Source: Bacteroidota bacterium (GTDB taxonomy: Bacteria > Bacteroidota > Bacteroidia > Flavobacteriales > Flavobacteriaceae). Taken from it: a stretch of 17,481 bases of DNA. Shown here piece after piece: positions 8,216-15,892 of the stretch. How positions within the stretch are numbered: the stretch's first letter is position 1; every line of letters starts with the position of its first letter. The position numbers were made by a program, and so were the translations under genes. The DNA is taken from contig JAJYSO010000009.1 in assembly GCA_021793535.1 (NCBI GenBank), positions 1-17,481 on the forward strand, given 5' to 3'. The notes under the pieces were generated by a model, which was not told the origin of the DNA, made no database searches, and saw only the letters and a list, made by a program, of their open reading frames with translations.

Positions 8216-10120
8216 ATGAAAAAGAAAATCATTTTAATTATCATAGGCATATGGTTATCCGGAAGTGTTTTCGCTCAGAACCAGTCCTATCGCATAGAAA
8301 AAAACGAAACCTTGGAAAGCATCGCTGAAAAATTCAGCGTCAGCAAAAGTGATATTTTATCTTTGAATCCCGATTTGAATGAAAAAAAATTAGAGGGGCA
8401 AGTCATCGTGATTCCGGCAAAAGAAACAGATCGCGCAACTCCCAATGCGATGGGAGTACGCTTTAAGGAATACAAAGTCAAACGCAAAGAAACCCTCTAC
8501 ACTTTGGCAAAAGAAAATGGCATCCGTGTGGAAGACATCAAGAAGTACAACCCGTATTTATACGATGAACAACTCGGGGAGAATGACATGATTCGGATCC
8601 CTATCTTTGAAAACGAAGCGCGGGATTTCAACGCATCTGTACAGACTTCGACCTTCCGCAACATTGCACACGTAGTCATGCCTAAAGAAACAAAATACGG
8701 AATTTCCAAGCGCTACAACATGCGCGTGGAAGAGTTGGATTCGTTAAACCCTCTGATTAAAGAATTAAGGCCTGGGCAAGTCCTGAAGGTAATCAATCAT
8801 CTCTCTAAGACCGAGCCCAGCACTTTAGTCGAAGAAGATTTCACGTACTACGAGGTCCAACCCAAAGAGACGATTTATTCCTTAACCAGAGCATTGGGAA
8901 TTTCAAAAGACTCCTTGGAACTTTTCAACCCTGTATTGAAGGAACTGGGGCTTCAAGCGGGCATGGAGCTTAAAATTCCTCGTCGTGAATCTTCTTCAGA
9001 CCTGGAAACCTTGAGTTCAGAAAAATTAAATCTACAGCAATACCTGTCCAATAGGTCCACCAAGAACATCAGTGTTCTTTTGCCTTTCAACATTTATAAG
9101 GTAAATGAGGAAGACAAGTCGGAAAACAAAGCACTCTTAAAAAGTGATGAGATTTTAGGAATTTCACTGGACCTTTACAGTGGGATTAAAACAGCAGTAG
9201 ACTCTGTACAAAAGATGGGCATTCCGGTTCAAATCCAAGTTTACGATACTGAAGGAAGTACCCGTGGCATTTCAAAGATTCTCCAAGGCAATAACTTACG
9301 GCATTCTCAAGTCATCATCGGGCCCTTGCTAGCACCCAACATCCGTTACCTAGCTAACGAGCTAAAGCGATCCAACACTGCAATCTTCAGCCCGCTAGTC
9401 AATGAAGAATTACAAGGAAGTGATAAAATATTTCAAACTCGACCTGCGGCTGCTCTTAAAGAGGAATTATTGATCAGCTATTTAGACAGCTTAAGCACCC
9501 AAAAGAATATGGTCATGCTATATGACCAAAAAGGCGCTTCTTTTGCGCAGAGGATACAACATAAATTCCCTTCTGTACGCCGCATTACCCAAGCAGATAC
9601 AGATTATCTTCAAAAAAGTGACATCACCCCATATTTGGAAAAAGGGCGGCCAAATTGGGTGCTAATGGCCACAGAAGATTACGGCCTGATCAGTAACGCA
9701 ATCTCCGCTTTGAACGCTGTCCGCTCCGAATACGACATTCGTGTACTGACAGCAGACAAAAACAGCATTTATGACGAAGAAGTTCCAGAGGAGTATTTGA
9801 GTAATTTAAAATTCACGTATGCTTCTATAGACAAGAGCGATGTCTCTTTTGAAAATGATCTTTTTGTTAAAAATTATCGGCGACAATACGGGATTACTCC
9901 CAATGCTTATGCCACTCGTGGATTCGATATTGCCTTTGATGCCTTGTTAAGAGCCTCTTCCTCAACCGATATTTTCAGGTCGCTCTCCCGTTACAAAGGC
10001 TATACAGAGTACGTGGAAAGCCGATTCAACTACACCAAAAAATCAAAAGAAGGGTATACCAATAAAGCTGTTTTTCTCATTCAATACGACGATGACCTGA
10101 CCTTAAAGGTTTTAAACTAA
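8216..10120 (+). CDS. Four LysM domains fused to a type 1 periplasmic-binding-protein domain
   Basis: Exported 634-aa protein likely anchored to peptidoglycan. I start it at the ATG 8216 rather than the in-frame TTG at 8189, because MKKKIILIIIGIWLSGSVFA is a clean signal peptide with cleavage before Gln21. Four LysM repeats follow at about 25-67, 86-130, 152-194 and 211-256, each with the Y.(V/I)...ET...(I/L)...(N)P...L..GQ pattern. From about 284 to the end lies a periplasmic-binding-protein type 1 fold: ISVLLPFNIY, a long helix LDLYSGIKTAVDSVQKMG, then VIIGPLLAPNIRYLANELKR (the 'GP' loop of ABC-type branched-chain amino-acid binding proteins). There is no transporter gene next to it, so a sensing or wall-binding role is as likely as transport. 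Such LysM-PBP1 fusions occur in Flavobacteriia and are often annotated as amino-acid ABC substrate-binding proteins. Its stop overlaps the stop of the convergent hydrolase gene. Confidence 0.9.
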   Translation: MKKKIILIIIGIWLSGSVFAQNQSYRIEKNETLESIAEKFSVSKSDILSLNPDLNEKKLEGQVIVIPAKETDRATPNAMGVRFKEYKVKRKETLYTLAKENGIRVEDIKKYNPYLYDEQLGENDMIRIPIFENEARDFNASVQTSTFRNIAHVVMPKETKYGISKRYNMRVEELDSLNPLIKELRPGQVLKVINHLSKTEPSTLVEEDFTYYEVQPKETIYSLTRALGISKDSLELFNPVLKELGLQAGMELKIPRRESSSDLETLSSEKLNLQQYLSNRSTKNISVLLPFNIYKVNEEDKSENKALLKSDEILGISLDLYSGIKTAVDSVQKMGIPVQIQVYDTEGSTRGISKILQGNNLRHSQVIIGPLLAPNIRYLANELKRSNTAIFSPLVNEELQGSDKIFQTRPAAALKEELLISYLDSLSTQKNMVMLYDQKGASFAQRIQHKFPSVRRITQADTDYLQKSDITPYLEKGRPNWVLMATEDYGLISNAISALNAVRSEYDIRVLTADKNSIYDEEVPEEYLSNLKFTYASIDKSDVSFENDLFVKNYRRQYGITPNAYATRGFDIAFDALLRASSSTDIFRSLSRYKGYTEYVESRFNYTKKSKEGYTNKAVFLIQYDDDLTLKVLN

Positions 10121-11073
10121 GAAAATTTTTCAAAAAATTGGAGTGCCCGTACAGCTGAAAAAGAGGTAGAGGTACGGGTGAGCGGAAATCCGCAATGCCC
10201 GCCATACTCAGGAGTTTCCAAATACACCCATGCGTGAGCTTTTGCTAGGTTAACCGGATAACTTTCAGGACCAATGATCGGATCATCCAAAGCGTTCAGA
10301 ATTAAAACAGGAGTGCGTACGTGTTGGATATGCTTACTCGGAGAGGCCTTTTCAAAAAAGTCCTCCACACTCTCAAATTCATAAATGGGCACAATATAAT
10401 GGCGCACCAAATCTTCAAAACTTCGGATGGAACGCATCAGATCTTCTCGAAGGTGCTGCGGGTATTGTCGTGCCTTTTCCACCAACTTTAAGCGTAATTT
10501 CGAAATAAATCGCCTCAAGTACAATCGGCTTAAGCCTTGTTGCATTCGACAAACACTGGATTTTAATGAAACCGGGGTAGAAACAGCAACCGCGCTTTTT
10601 ACCCGAGGATCGATGGGCTGACTCCCCAAATAGTTAACAAGTTGTGCCGCACCCATGGAAAACCCTAAAAGAAAAAGGCTTTGAAAGCCACGCCTTAACA
10701 CCGCTCCAACTACGGCAGCCAAGTCCTGGGTCTCTCCGTGGTGATACAACCGAACGCTGGTGTTCATTTGTGTACCACAACTCCTGTTATTCCATGCAAA
10801 AACGGCATAGCCTTTTGCCAACAAATGGGCAGCAGCCCGTCGGATATACCCGCTGTTGGCACTCCCTTCTAATCCATGACATAAAATAACTGCTCGATTT
10901 GTACTGTTCAAAGCATAATCCACCTCTAAAAAATCCTGATCCGGCAACGTCAAACGAAAGTGGTCATACGCAACCTTCACAGCGGGCTGGAGAGCCCCAA
11001 CGTAGAGGGTAGTAAAATGCCCGTTTCTAAATAGTCGAGCAGGTTTATATAAGGAGTGAGCGATCAGCGGCAT
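10117..11073 (-). CDS. YheT-like alpha/beta hydrolase
   Basis: Cytosolic 318-aa alpha/beta-hydrolase with no signal peptide. The N-terminus SLYKPARLFRNGHFTTLY is the YheT-family lead-in (the 'P...NGH.QT' motif), followed by the oxyanion-type loop VILCHGLEGSANSGYIRR (62-79). The nucleophile elbow is GFSMGAAQ with Ser139, the acid is in LNALDDP (Asp263 or Asp264) and the base is in YGGHCGF (His293), so a catalytic triad is present. YheT proteins are esterase-like, of unknown physiological substrate. Here the ATG shares one base with the TGA of the DUF4374-like gene (TGATG at 11075-11071 on the minus strand), which indicates translational coupling. Its own stop TAG overlaps the stop of the convergent LysM gene. 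The link to a receptor operon could indicate processing of the imported ligand, but the family is often encoded elsewhere as a housekeeping gene. Confidence 0.9.
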   Translation of the reverse strand: MPLIAHSLYKPARLFRNGHFTTLYVGALQPAVKVAYDHFRLTLPDQDFLEVDYALNSTNRAVILCHGLEGSANSGYIRRAAAHLLAKGYAVFAWNNRSCGTQMNTSVRLYHHGETQDLAAVVGAVLRRGFQSLFLLGFSMGAAQLVNYLGSQPIDPRVKSAVAVSTPVSLKSSVCRMQQGLSRLYLRRFISKLRLKLVEKARQYPQHLREDLMRSIRSFEDLVRHYIVPIYEFESVEDFFEKASPSKHIQHVRTPVLILNALDDPIIGPESYPVNLAKAHAWVYLETPEYGGHCGFPLTRTSTSFSAVRALQFFEKFS

Positions 11074-12383
11074 CAGTTTGCTTTCAATTGATAAAGCCGT
11101 GTGGGCCGATACTTATTGGCAATGTGAATTTCAGGCTGTACTTTTCCCGTCTTGTCCAGAGAATAAAACCCATTAAATTTTCCATCCTTCACATTGGGAA
11201 CCGCAATAAACAGTTTATCCCCTATCTTGCTAAATACATTCATCCGATCGGAATAATCCGAGGACGGGATCTCCAGCCTTTTAAGGTGATCCGGGTCCTG
11301 GGGATCCACTTCATAATAATGCATGGTAATGTCCTGATCCACACTGAAGGGATAGGGGCCATCCGAAATATGTAAATACAACTTTCCGTTAAAGGCGATA
11401 ATCGACTGGGCAATACGCTGCGGGCCAAAGTGCTTTTCTATATCAATCTTCCACTGTGCATCAAAATCCGTCGCCCCTGCCGGTATGCGGAATACTCGTG
11501 AAGGGAAATGTTGATTGAATTGATTCCATCCCCATGCACAAAAGTAGAGGTTGCCTTCTCGGTCTACTGTGGTGGCCTTATTCTCGGAAACGTAAAACCC
11601 TACATTTTTAGCCCCTTTATACGTAATGATCTTTTCAACCTCTTGAGTTTGAATATCGACTACAGCCACATAAAATTTATCCTCCACATCCGATATCAAA
11701 TTAAAGGCCACTTCTTGTAAAAAGGCAATACTCACATAGAGTTTTCCTTCTTTGACCTCAAGGGCAAATGAGCCCGTTCTAATCAAATTATATCCAGCCT
11801 CATCTGTCCAATGGGCGTTGGGTTTAAAATCGCGTATGGCCGGCTCCAAATCAATGGTCCCCAACAAAATCATCGCAGTGGGGTCGAAAACCTGAATCTT
11901 ATAGGGGTCTTTCCCTTCGTTATAAAAATAGGCCAAATGTTCATTGGCTATAGCAATTTGACGAGCAGGGAATAAATTGGCTCGCGAAACATTGAGCTCT
12001 TGGTCAATGAACATTTCATCCTCCTGATTCAAGGTCAATCGGTACAGGCCCGGAGAGGAAGAAAAGCCCTTTTTGTCTTTTGCTTGGGAAAACACATAGG
12101 GTCCAAAAGACAGTTGACCCGAAGAAGTGGAGGGGTTTGAATTGGTAAAGAGATCATCTTGACCGATCAGGTCATATACTGTATCCGGATTGATGTCTTT
12201 AAGATCAAAGCTAAAAAAAGTCGTAATGTCTACATCAGAAGCATCTTCTGTGGCCATCACATAATTATGCCGACTAAAATCCTCTTTCGGGTTTTCGCTA
12301 ATCCCACCATCGTTATCCACGCTACAGGATACCAACAGCAGCAAAGCGCTTAGGCTATAGCTAAAAAATACTTTTGTGTTCAT
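11073..12383 (-). CDS. DUF4374-like surface lipoprotein, probable beta-propeller
   Basis: A 436-aa lipoprotein. The lipobox is LLLLVSC with Cys20, followed by SVDNDGG, whose acidic residues resemble the Bacteroidota surface-export signal, so it is probably on the outer face. The mature part carries many short beta-strand repeats (for example GLYRLTLNQEDEMFI, FYVAVVDIQTQEVEKIITY, GNLYFCAWGWNQF, KLYLHISDGPYPF) consistent with a beta-propeller. The motif RVFRIPAGATDFDAQWKIDI and the receptor partner suggest the DUF4374 family (PF14298), to which the siderophore-binding XusB of Bacteroides is related as far as I recall; I cannot run the search. The gene begins 12 bp after the TonB receptor stop and is coupled by a 1-bp overlap to the hydrolase. 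The inferred role is ligand capture with the receptor. Confidence 0.8.
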   Translation of the reverse strand: MNTKVFFSYSLSALLLLVSCSVDNDGGISENPKEDFSRHNYVMATEDASDVDITTFFSFDLKDINPDTVYDLIGQDDLFTNSNPSTSSGQLSFGPYVFSQAKDKKGFSSSPGLYRLTLNQEDEMFIDQELNVSRANLFPARQIAIANEHLAYFYNEGKDPYKIQVFDPTAMILLGTIDLEPAIRDFKPNAHWTDEAGYNLIRTGSFALEVKEGKLYVSIAFLQEVAFNLISDVEDKFYVAVVDIQTQEVEKIITYKGAKNVGFYVSENKATTVDREGNLYFCAWGWNQFNQHFPSRVFRIPAGATDFDAQWKIDIEKHFGPQRIAQSIIAFNGKLYLHISDGPYPFSVDQDITMHYYEVDPQDPDHLKRLEIPSSDYSDRMNVFSKIGDKLFIAVPNVKDGKFNGFYSLDKTGKVQPEIHIANKYRPTRLYQLKAN

Positions 12384-12395
12384 GGGTTTTATCCT

Positions 12396-14780
12396 TTAAA
12401 AATCATAGGTCACTTTGGTAGAAAAGTTACGACCTGGACTTTGCATTTTAAACCGATTGTATATGGTCTCATTAAAGATGTTGTCCACTTCTGTAGAAAT
12501 GGAGATGGTTCTTCTCTTATCGATAGGTACCGTCCAAACAAAACCTACCGCATGGACTTGCTGGATAGGAATAACGCGATTGGTGTTAATCTTACTGTGA
12601 CCAAAAAGCCCGAGAAATCCATCCGGCTCGTACTGCTTCTCCACAAAATCCAAATAGTACTGGTGCACATAAGAATACGACCAATACAAGCGAAGTTCAT
12701 CTTTCTTATTGATCAGTTGATTGAAATGATAGCTGGCCATGGCATTCCCAAAATAAAAGGGGAGGTTACTGACGCGGGCATTCTTAAAATGAGCATTGTT
12801 GGAGATATTGTCATTCGAGCCTTGAAAACGAAATTCATTATACGTGAGGTTCCCGGAAAGTTCTAATGGCTCCCATGGGCGATAAGCCCCTTCTAGTTCC
12901 ACCCCATAACCTTTGACTTTGTCTAGGTTCAAAAAAATAGAGGTAAATTGGGTGATGTCCTTTAACCGAATCAAGTCTTTGGTATTGCGATAATAAACAT
13001 TGGCTTCCAAGTTATATTTGGCATTTCTGCGATAGCGAACCCCCAAATTCAGATTAAAACTGCGTTCTGGCTTCAATTCCAAATTAGTCATAATAAAGGT
13101 ATTGTCTCCAAAAATCTCGTTTTGATCCGGCAATCTAAAAGTATTTTCTACGGATCCCCTCAAGATCAATCCGTTGTAAAAATTATACTTTAAGGATTGA
13201 GAAAAGCTTAAACCTTCGTTGTTCTTTGGGCGGTCAATCTCTTGCCGGATCTCATTAAAAACTCGGCCTCTGGCATTGGAATACAAATACTTGACTTGAC
13301 TCAAGCCTTCCAATCGGTTATCCAACAATTTGTATTGATATCCCAAACCCAAGATCAGGCGATTATAATCCACATGTGTCTTGGCATTTCGCTTTTGAAG
13401 ATCATCCGCCGTTCGCCTCAAATACATATTTACCGCATTGAAAATCAGCTTATGTCGATCGTTAAAATTGTAGGCCAACAGCCCCCGATAGGTGAAATTG
13501 TTCACCCGGGTCTCAATAATGGGCAAATCAAAGCTTGAAACACTTCCCATCTCTGATCCGGATTTCACCTCGTGCGGGTGCCCTTTCCAATCAAAAGTAG
13601 TATTTTTCAAGGTATCGGCGAGCTGGCTTTTGATACTGCTAAACACAAAGAATTGAGAGGTTTCTAACCGCTTGTCCAAAAAATTCTTCTTATACTCAAT
13701 AGAGGGGACAAAATAGGCGTGTTCCCGTTGAAATACATTGCCAAAAGGATGGCTTCTGCTGGTGAACTCATTTTGAATATCGCGTTTAAGCGCATAGCTA
13801 TTCACTTTCAATTTTAACAGGTCAGCCCAAGTGTGATTTTCAAAATTCACATAGGCTTCCGCACTGTATTGCTTATAACCATTGTGGAATAACCTGGCCC
13901 GAATAAGATCTGTGCGTCCGGTTTCTTCATTGGAGTAGGGCAAATTATCGACTTTAAAATCATTGTCGCTATAGTTCTCAAAAGCGTTGATACCATAGGA
14001 AAACTTATCAGAAACACGATAAAAGGAGTTCAGGGTGACTTTATGAGTATTAAAGGAACCAAATTCGTAACTCATCCGATGAAAGTTCTTATCCGGCTTC
14101 CGGGTGACAATATTGATGGCTCCTCCCAAAGCGTCTATCCCCACTTCTGTGGGCATTACCCCTTTGTAGATTTCAATATAATCAGCTACGCTGGTTGGGA
14201 TTTTGGTCAGTCCCATGCTCGAACCCAAGTAATCCACCGGAATTCCATCGATTAAAAATTTGATGGATTTCCCGCTGAATCCCCCAATCACTACATCAGC
14301 CTCCGAACCCAACCCCCCTGAATTCCGGACGCGAACACCTGCCGCCCGATTGACCAGTTGCTCCACAGAGGAAGAAGAACGCACTTGACTGCTTAAATCA
14401 ACAATTTCAGTCTTAATGGAATGGTTGGCTTTGATATTGCTCTGATCGGCCGTTCCACTTAAATTGACCGCATCCAATGCATTGTCCGAAAGATCGATTT
14501 TTATTCCGGAAATGTCCTGATTCACCAATACTTTTATTACCGGGGAAATAAAGCCTTCTTTATTGGTTGCGTACAAGGTGTACGCTCCAGAAGGAACCCC
14601 TCCAAAGCAAAAATTTCCATCTTGATTAGCAGTATGTGTTTGCTGAATTTCCACAAGGGTGATCTCTGCTTCCGATTGCCCTACTCCATCCATAAGCACA
14701 CGTCCACAAAGGGTATATTGCGCCCAAGAGGAAAGCGGACAAAAAAGGATGATCGCAAACAAAAAAAGAATTCTATTCAT
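12396..14780 (-). CDS. TonB-dependent outer-membrane receptor
   Basis: A 794-aa outer-membrane receptor for active uptake. I set the start at ATG 14780, not the longer in-frame ATG at 14840, because MNRILFLFAIILFCPLSSWAQ is a normal signal peptide whereas the longer form puts 20 hydrophilic residues in front of it and contains a dyad. A carboxypeptidase-regulatory-like domain covers about 22-97 (YTLCGRVLMDGVGQSEAEITL), as is usual in Bacteroidota receptors. The plug domain follows at about 120-229 (VEQLVNRAAGVRVRNSGGLG, FLIDGIPVDYLGSS, IEIYKGVMPTEVGIDALGG). The rest is a 22-strand barrel ending in the aromatic terminus VTYDF. The plug resembles FecA/CirA-type siderophore or metallophore receptors more than SusC, whose SusD partner is absent. 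The neighbouring DUF4374-like lipoprotein supports iron-chelate uptake; the exact substrate is unknown. Confidence 0.93.
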   Translation of the reverse strand: MNRILFLFAIILFCPLSSWAQYTLCGRVLMDGVGQSEAEITLVEIQQTHTANQDGNFCFGGVPSGAYTLYATNKEGFISPVIKVLVNQDISGIKIDLSDNALDAVNLSGTADQSNIKANHSIKTEIVDLSSQVRSSSSVEQLVNRAAGVRVRNSGGLGSEADVVIGGFSGKSIKFLIDGIPVDYLGSSMGLTKIPTSVADYIEIYKGVMPTEVGIDALGGAINIVTRKPDKNFHRMSYEFGSFNTHKVTLNSFYRVSDKFSYGINAFENYSDNDFKVDNLPYSNEETGRTDLIRARLFHNGYKQYSAEAYVNFENHTWADLLKLKVNSYALKRDIQNEFTSRSHPFGNVFQREHAYFVPSIEYKKNFLDKRLETSQFFVFSSIKSQLADTLKNTTFDWKGHPHEVKSGSEMGSVSSFDLPIIETRVNNFTYRGLLAYNFNDRHKLIFNAVNMYLRRTADDLQKRNAKTHVDYNRLILGLGYQYKLLDNRLEGLSQVKYLYSNARGRVFNEIRQEIDRPKNNEGLSFSQSLKYNFYNGLILRGSVENTFRLPDQNEIFGDNTFIMTNLELKPERSFNLNLGVRYRRNAKYNLEANVYYRNTKDLIRLKDITQFTSIFLNLDKVKGYGVELEGAYRPWEPLELSGNLTYNEFRFQGSNDNISNNAHFKNARVSNLPFYFGNAMASYHFNQLINKKDELRLYWSYSYVHQYYLDFVEKQYEPDGFLGLFGHSKINTNRVIPIQQVHAVGFVWTVPIDKRRTISISTEVDNIFNETIYNRFKMQSPGRNFSTKVTYDF

Positions 14781-14799
14781 CAATGTATCCAAAGAAAAT

Positions 14800-14829
14800 C
14801 GGGCAATACCATACTTATAGAATTGCCCG
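14800..14829 (-). promoter_or_regulatory. Hairpin or operator dyad ahead of the TonB receptor
   Basis: CGGGCAAT (14800-14807) and ATTGCCCG (14822-14829) form a perfect 8-bp dyad with a 14-nt spacer. Read on the minus strand it is followed by ATTTTCTTT and lies about 20 nt before the receptor ATG, between the lipoprotein and the receptor genes. It may be an attenuator or terminator-like stem that lowers receptor expression relative to the lipoprotein, or a regulator binding site. No recognisable Fur box was seen. Confidence 0.5.
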
Positions 14830-14882
14830 CATCTTATCAATTTATTTATGTTCGAGTTTAACCCCTTTAAACAACCCTATAA

Positions 14883-15557
14883 TTAGGAATTTCCCTCTTC
14901 ACCCGGGTTAACAGGGTCCACAAAGGTTTCCCCTTCAATCTGAACTTCTACAAATTTGGAAGGTTGTTCCTTTTCAAGGGTAAAGCGTACAGGAGTTTCC
15001 AGATTGTCGCCTCGATCAGCCCCCACTTTTCTTGAGGCAAGGTCTGCGGTAAATTCGATTGTTTTTCCCTCATTTGAAACGCTGAGATCGCGAATATCGT
15101 TCAGGGAGTAATCGTGAGGAGGTAGTGGTCCTTCGACTTGCTGCATCGTAAAGCTCTTGTTGTCATCGGCATAGTTCCAGTACCAATAGCTGGTATTGGG
15201 GTCAAATTGCGGGGCTTCGAAATCTCCTCCCATGATATAATCAAACCGGCTTCCCAAGACTTCACCTTCCGCATCCAATACATCCTGATGTCCAAAGCTA
15301 ACACCAGAAATCTCACCGGTGGCAAACATAAAAGGAGCATATCCAAAAGCATTTTGTCCATTGTAGGGAACTTCTTGTGTATCCCACTCCACATCGGCCT
15401 TATTCAAGAAATTCATGGTTTCCAACTGCCATCGTCCTTCCAAAACCAAATTGTCTTCCGTACTTATAAAATCATTGTTATCGTCACTGCTACAGGCATA
15501 GAATCCCATAACGAGTACACTCAGACAAAGACCCCATATAAAGTTAATGCGTTTCAT
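14883..15557 (-). CDS. Unrecognised lipoprotein, first gene of the receptor operon
   Basis: A 224-aa lipoprotein of no family I can name with confidence. Residues 1-21 are a lipoprotein signal with Cys22 (FYAC), followed by SSDDNND, a strongly acidic stretch typical of Bacteroidota surface-exposed lipoproteins. The opening LEGRWQLETMNFLNKADVEW and the later DLSVSNEGKTIEFTADLASR suggest a compact beta-barrel or lipocalin-like fold, but this is only by eye. A Trp/Tyr-rich segment (SYWYWNYADD) occurs in the middle, and the C-terminus is acidic and Pro-rich. It is separated from the receptor by 102 bp holding an 8-bp dyad, and probably starts the operon that contains the receptor, the propeller lipoprotein and the hydrolase. 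A role as an accessory surface lipoprotein for the same ligand is an inference; HmuY-type heme binding was considered but no signature was found. Confidence 0.8.
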   Translation of the reverse strand: MKRINFIWGLCLSVLVMGFYACSSDDNNDFISTEDNLVLEGRWQLETMNFLNKADVEWDTQEVPYNGQNAFGYAPFMFATGEISGVSFGHQDVLDAEGEVLGSRFDYIMGGDFEAPQFDPNTSYWYWNYADDNKSFTMQQVEGPLPPHDYSLNDIRDLSVSNEGKTIEFTADLASRKVGADRGDNLETPVRFTLEKEQPSKFVEVQIEGETFVDPVNPGEEGNS

Positions 15558-15614
15558 AATTTAATAAAAATTAAAAAGGTTGAAATTAATAGGTTAGCAT
15601 ATTTTTAAGTGCTG

Positions 15615-15622
15615 CAAAGGTA
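15615..15622 (-). promoter_or_regulatory. -7 element TACCTTTG of the receptor operon
   Basis: On the minus strand TACCTTTG matches TAnnTTTG exactly and lies 57 bp before the lipoprotein ATG. The expected -33 TTG box is poor. It is the best candidate promoter for the whole four-gene minus-strand operon. Confidence 0.55.
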
Positions 15623-15844
15623 AGATTTTCATCGCATATCCTTTCTTAATTTTATCTAAATAAAAATAATACCATCCCCCCTTATTCTGTCCTGCTTTTA
15701 CTTCAGATAAGACAGAGTGCCTACCCTTTTTTGCACATTTAAAAAAGCAGCTTTTTTTACAAGGTTTTGTTTCATAGAACAGGTAGATCAAAAAGGATAA
15801 GCCATGCTTTTTAGCTGAAAAATTCTATTTTAAATGGAGCAAGG

Positions 15845-15874
15845 TTGTCAAACTTATTTTTAAAAGTATCTTTG
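15845..15874 (+). promoter_or_regulatory. Bacteroidota promoter TTG-N19-TATCTTTG for ctaB
   Basis: TTG at 15845-15847, a 19-nt spacer, then TATCTTTG at 15867-15874. This matches the flavobacterial -33/-7 consensus in both boxes and spacing. Transcription should start near 15880, so any ctaB start codon must be downstream; the TTG at 15845 that opens the longest frame is the -33 box itself. Confidence 0.75.
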
Positions 15875-15892
15875 CACCATAAAAATACCTTC

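Larger units (their letters stand above)
15558..15892. other. Divergent promoter region between the receptor operon and ctaB
   Basis: About 335 bp with promoters firing outward in both directions (see separate entries). Between them are an AAAAAAGC-A-GCTTTTTT stem (15741-15757), which may act as a weak bidirectional terminator, and two short complementary pairs near 15681-15716 (CTTAT with ATAAG, TCTGTC with GACAGA). No gene is supported: the only minus-strand frame here (15594-15791) has a lysine/cysteine-rich low-complexity product and overlaps the promoter. Confidence 0.5.

Noticed and set aside
12441..12866. 141-aa plus-strand frame inside the TonB receptor
   Set aside because: It is the complement of a confidently assigned beta-barrel region; composition and position are those of a shadow frame.
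14781..14840. Extended N-terminus of the TonB receptor starting at 14840
   Set aside because: It would put 20 hydrophilic residues before a normal signal peptide and includes the CGGGCAAT dyad.
15681..15716. Possible pseudoknot (CTTAT/ATAAG interleaved with TCTGTC/GACAGA)
   Set aside because: Arms are only 5-6 nt in AT-rich DNA, share a base, and are likely chance.
15594..15791. 65-aa minus-strand frame upstream of the receptor operon
   Set aside because: Lys/Cys-rich low-complexity product, no recognisable domain, and it overlaps the promoter of the lipoprotein gene.
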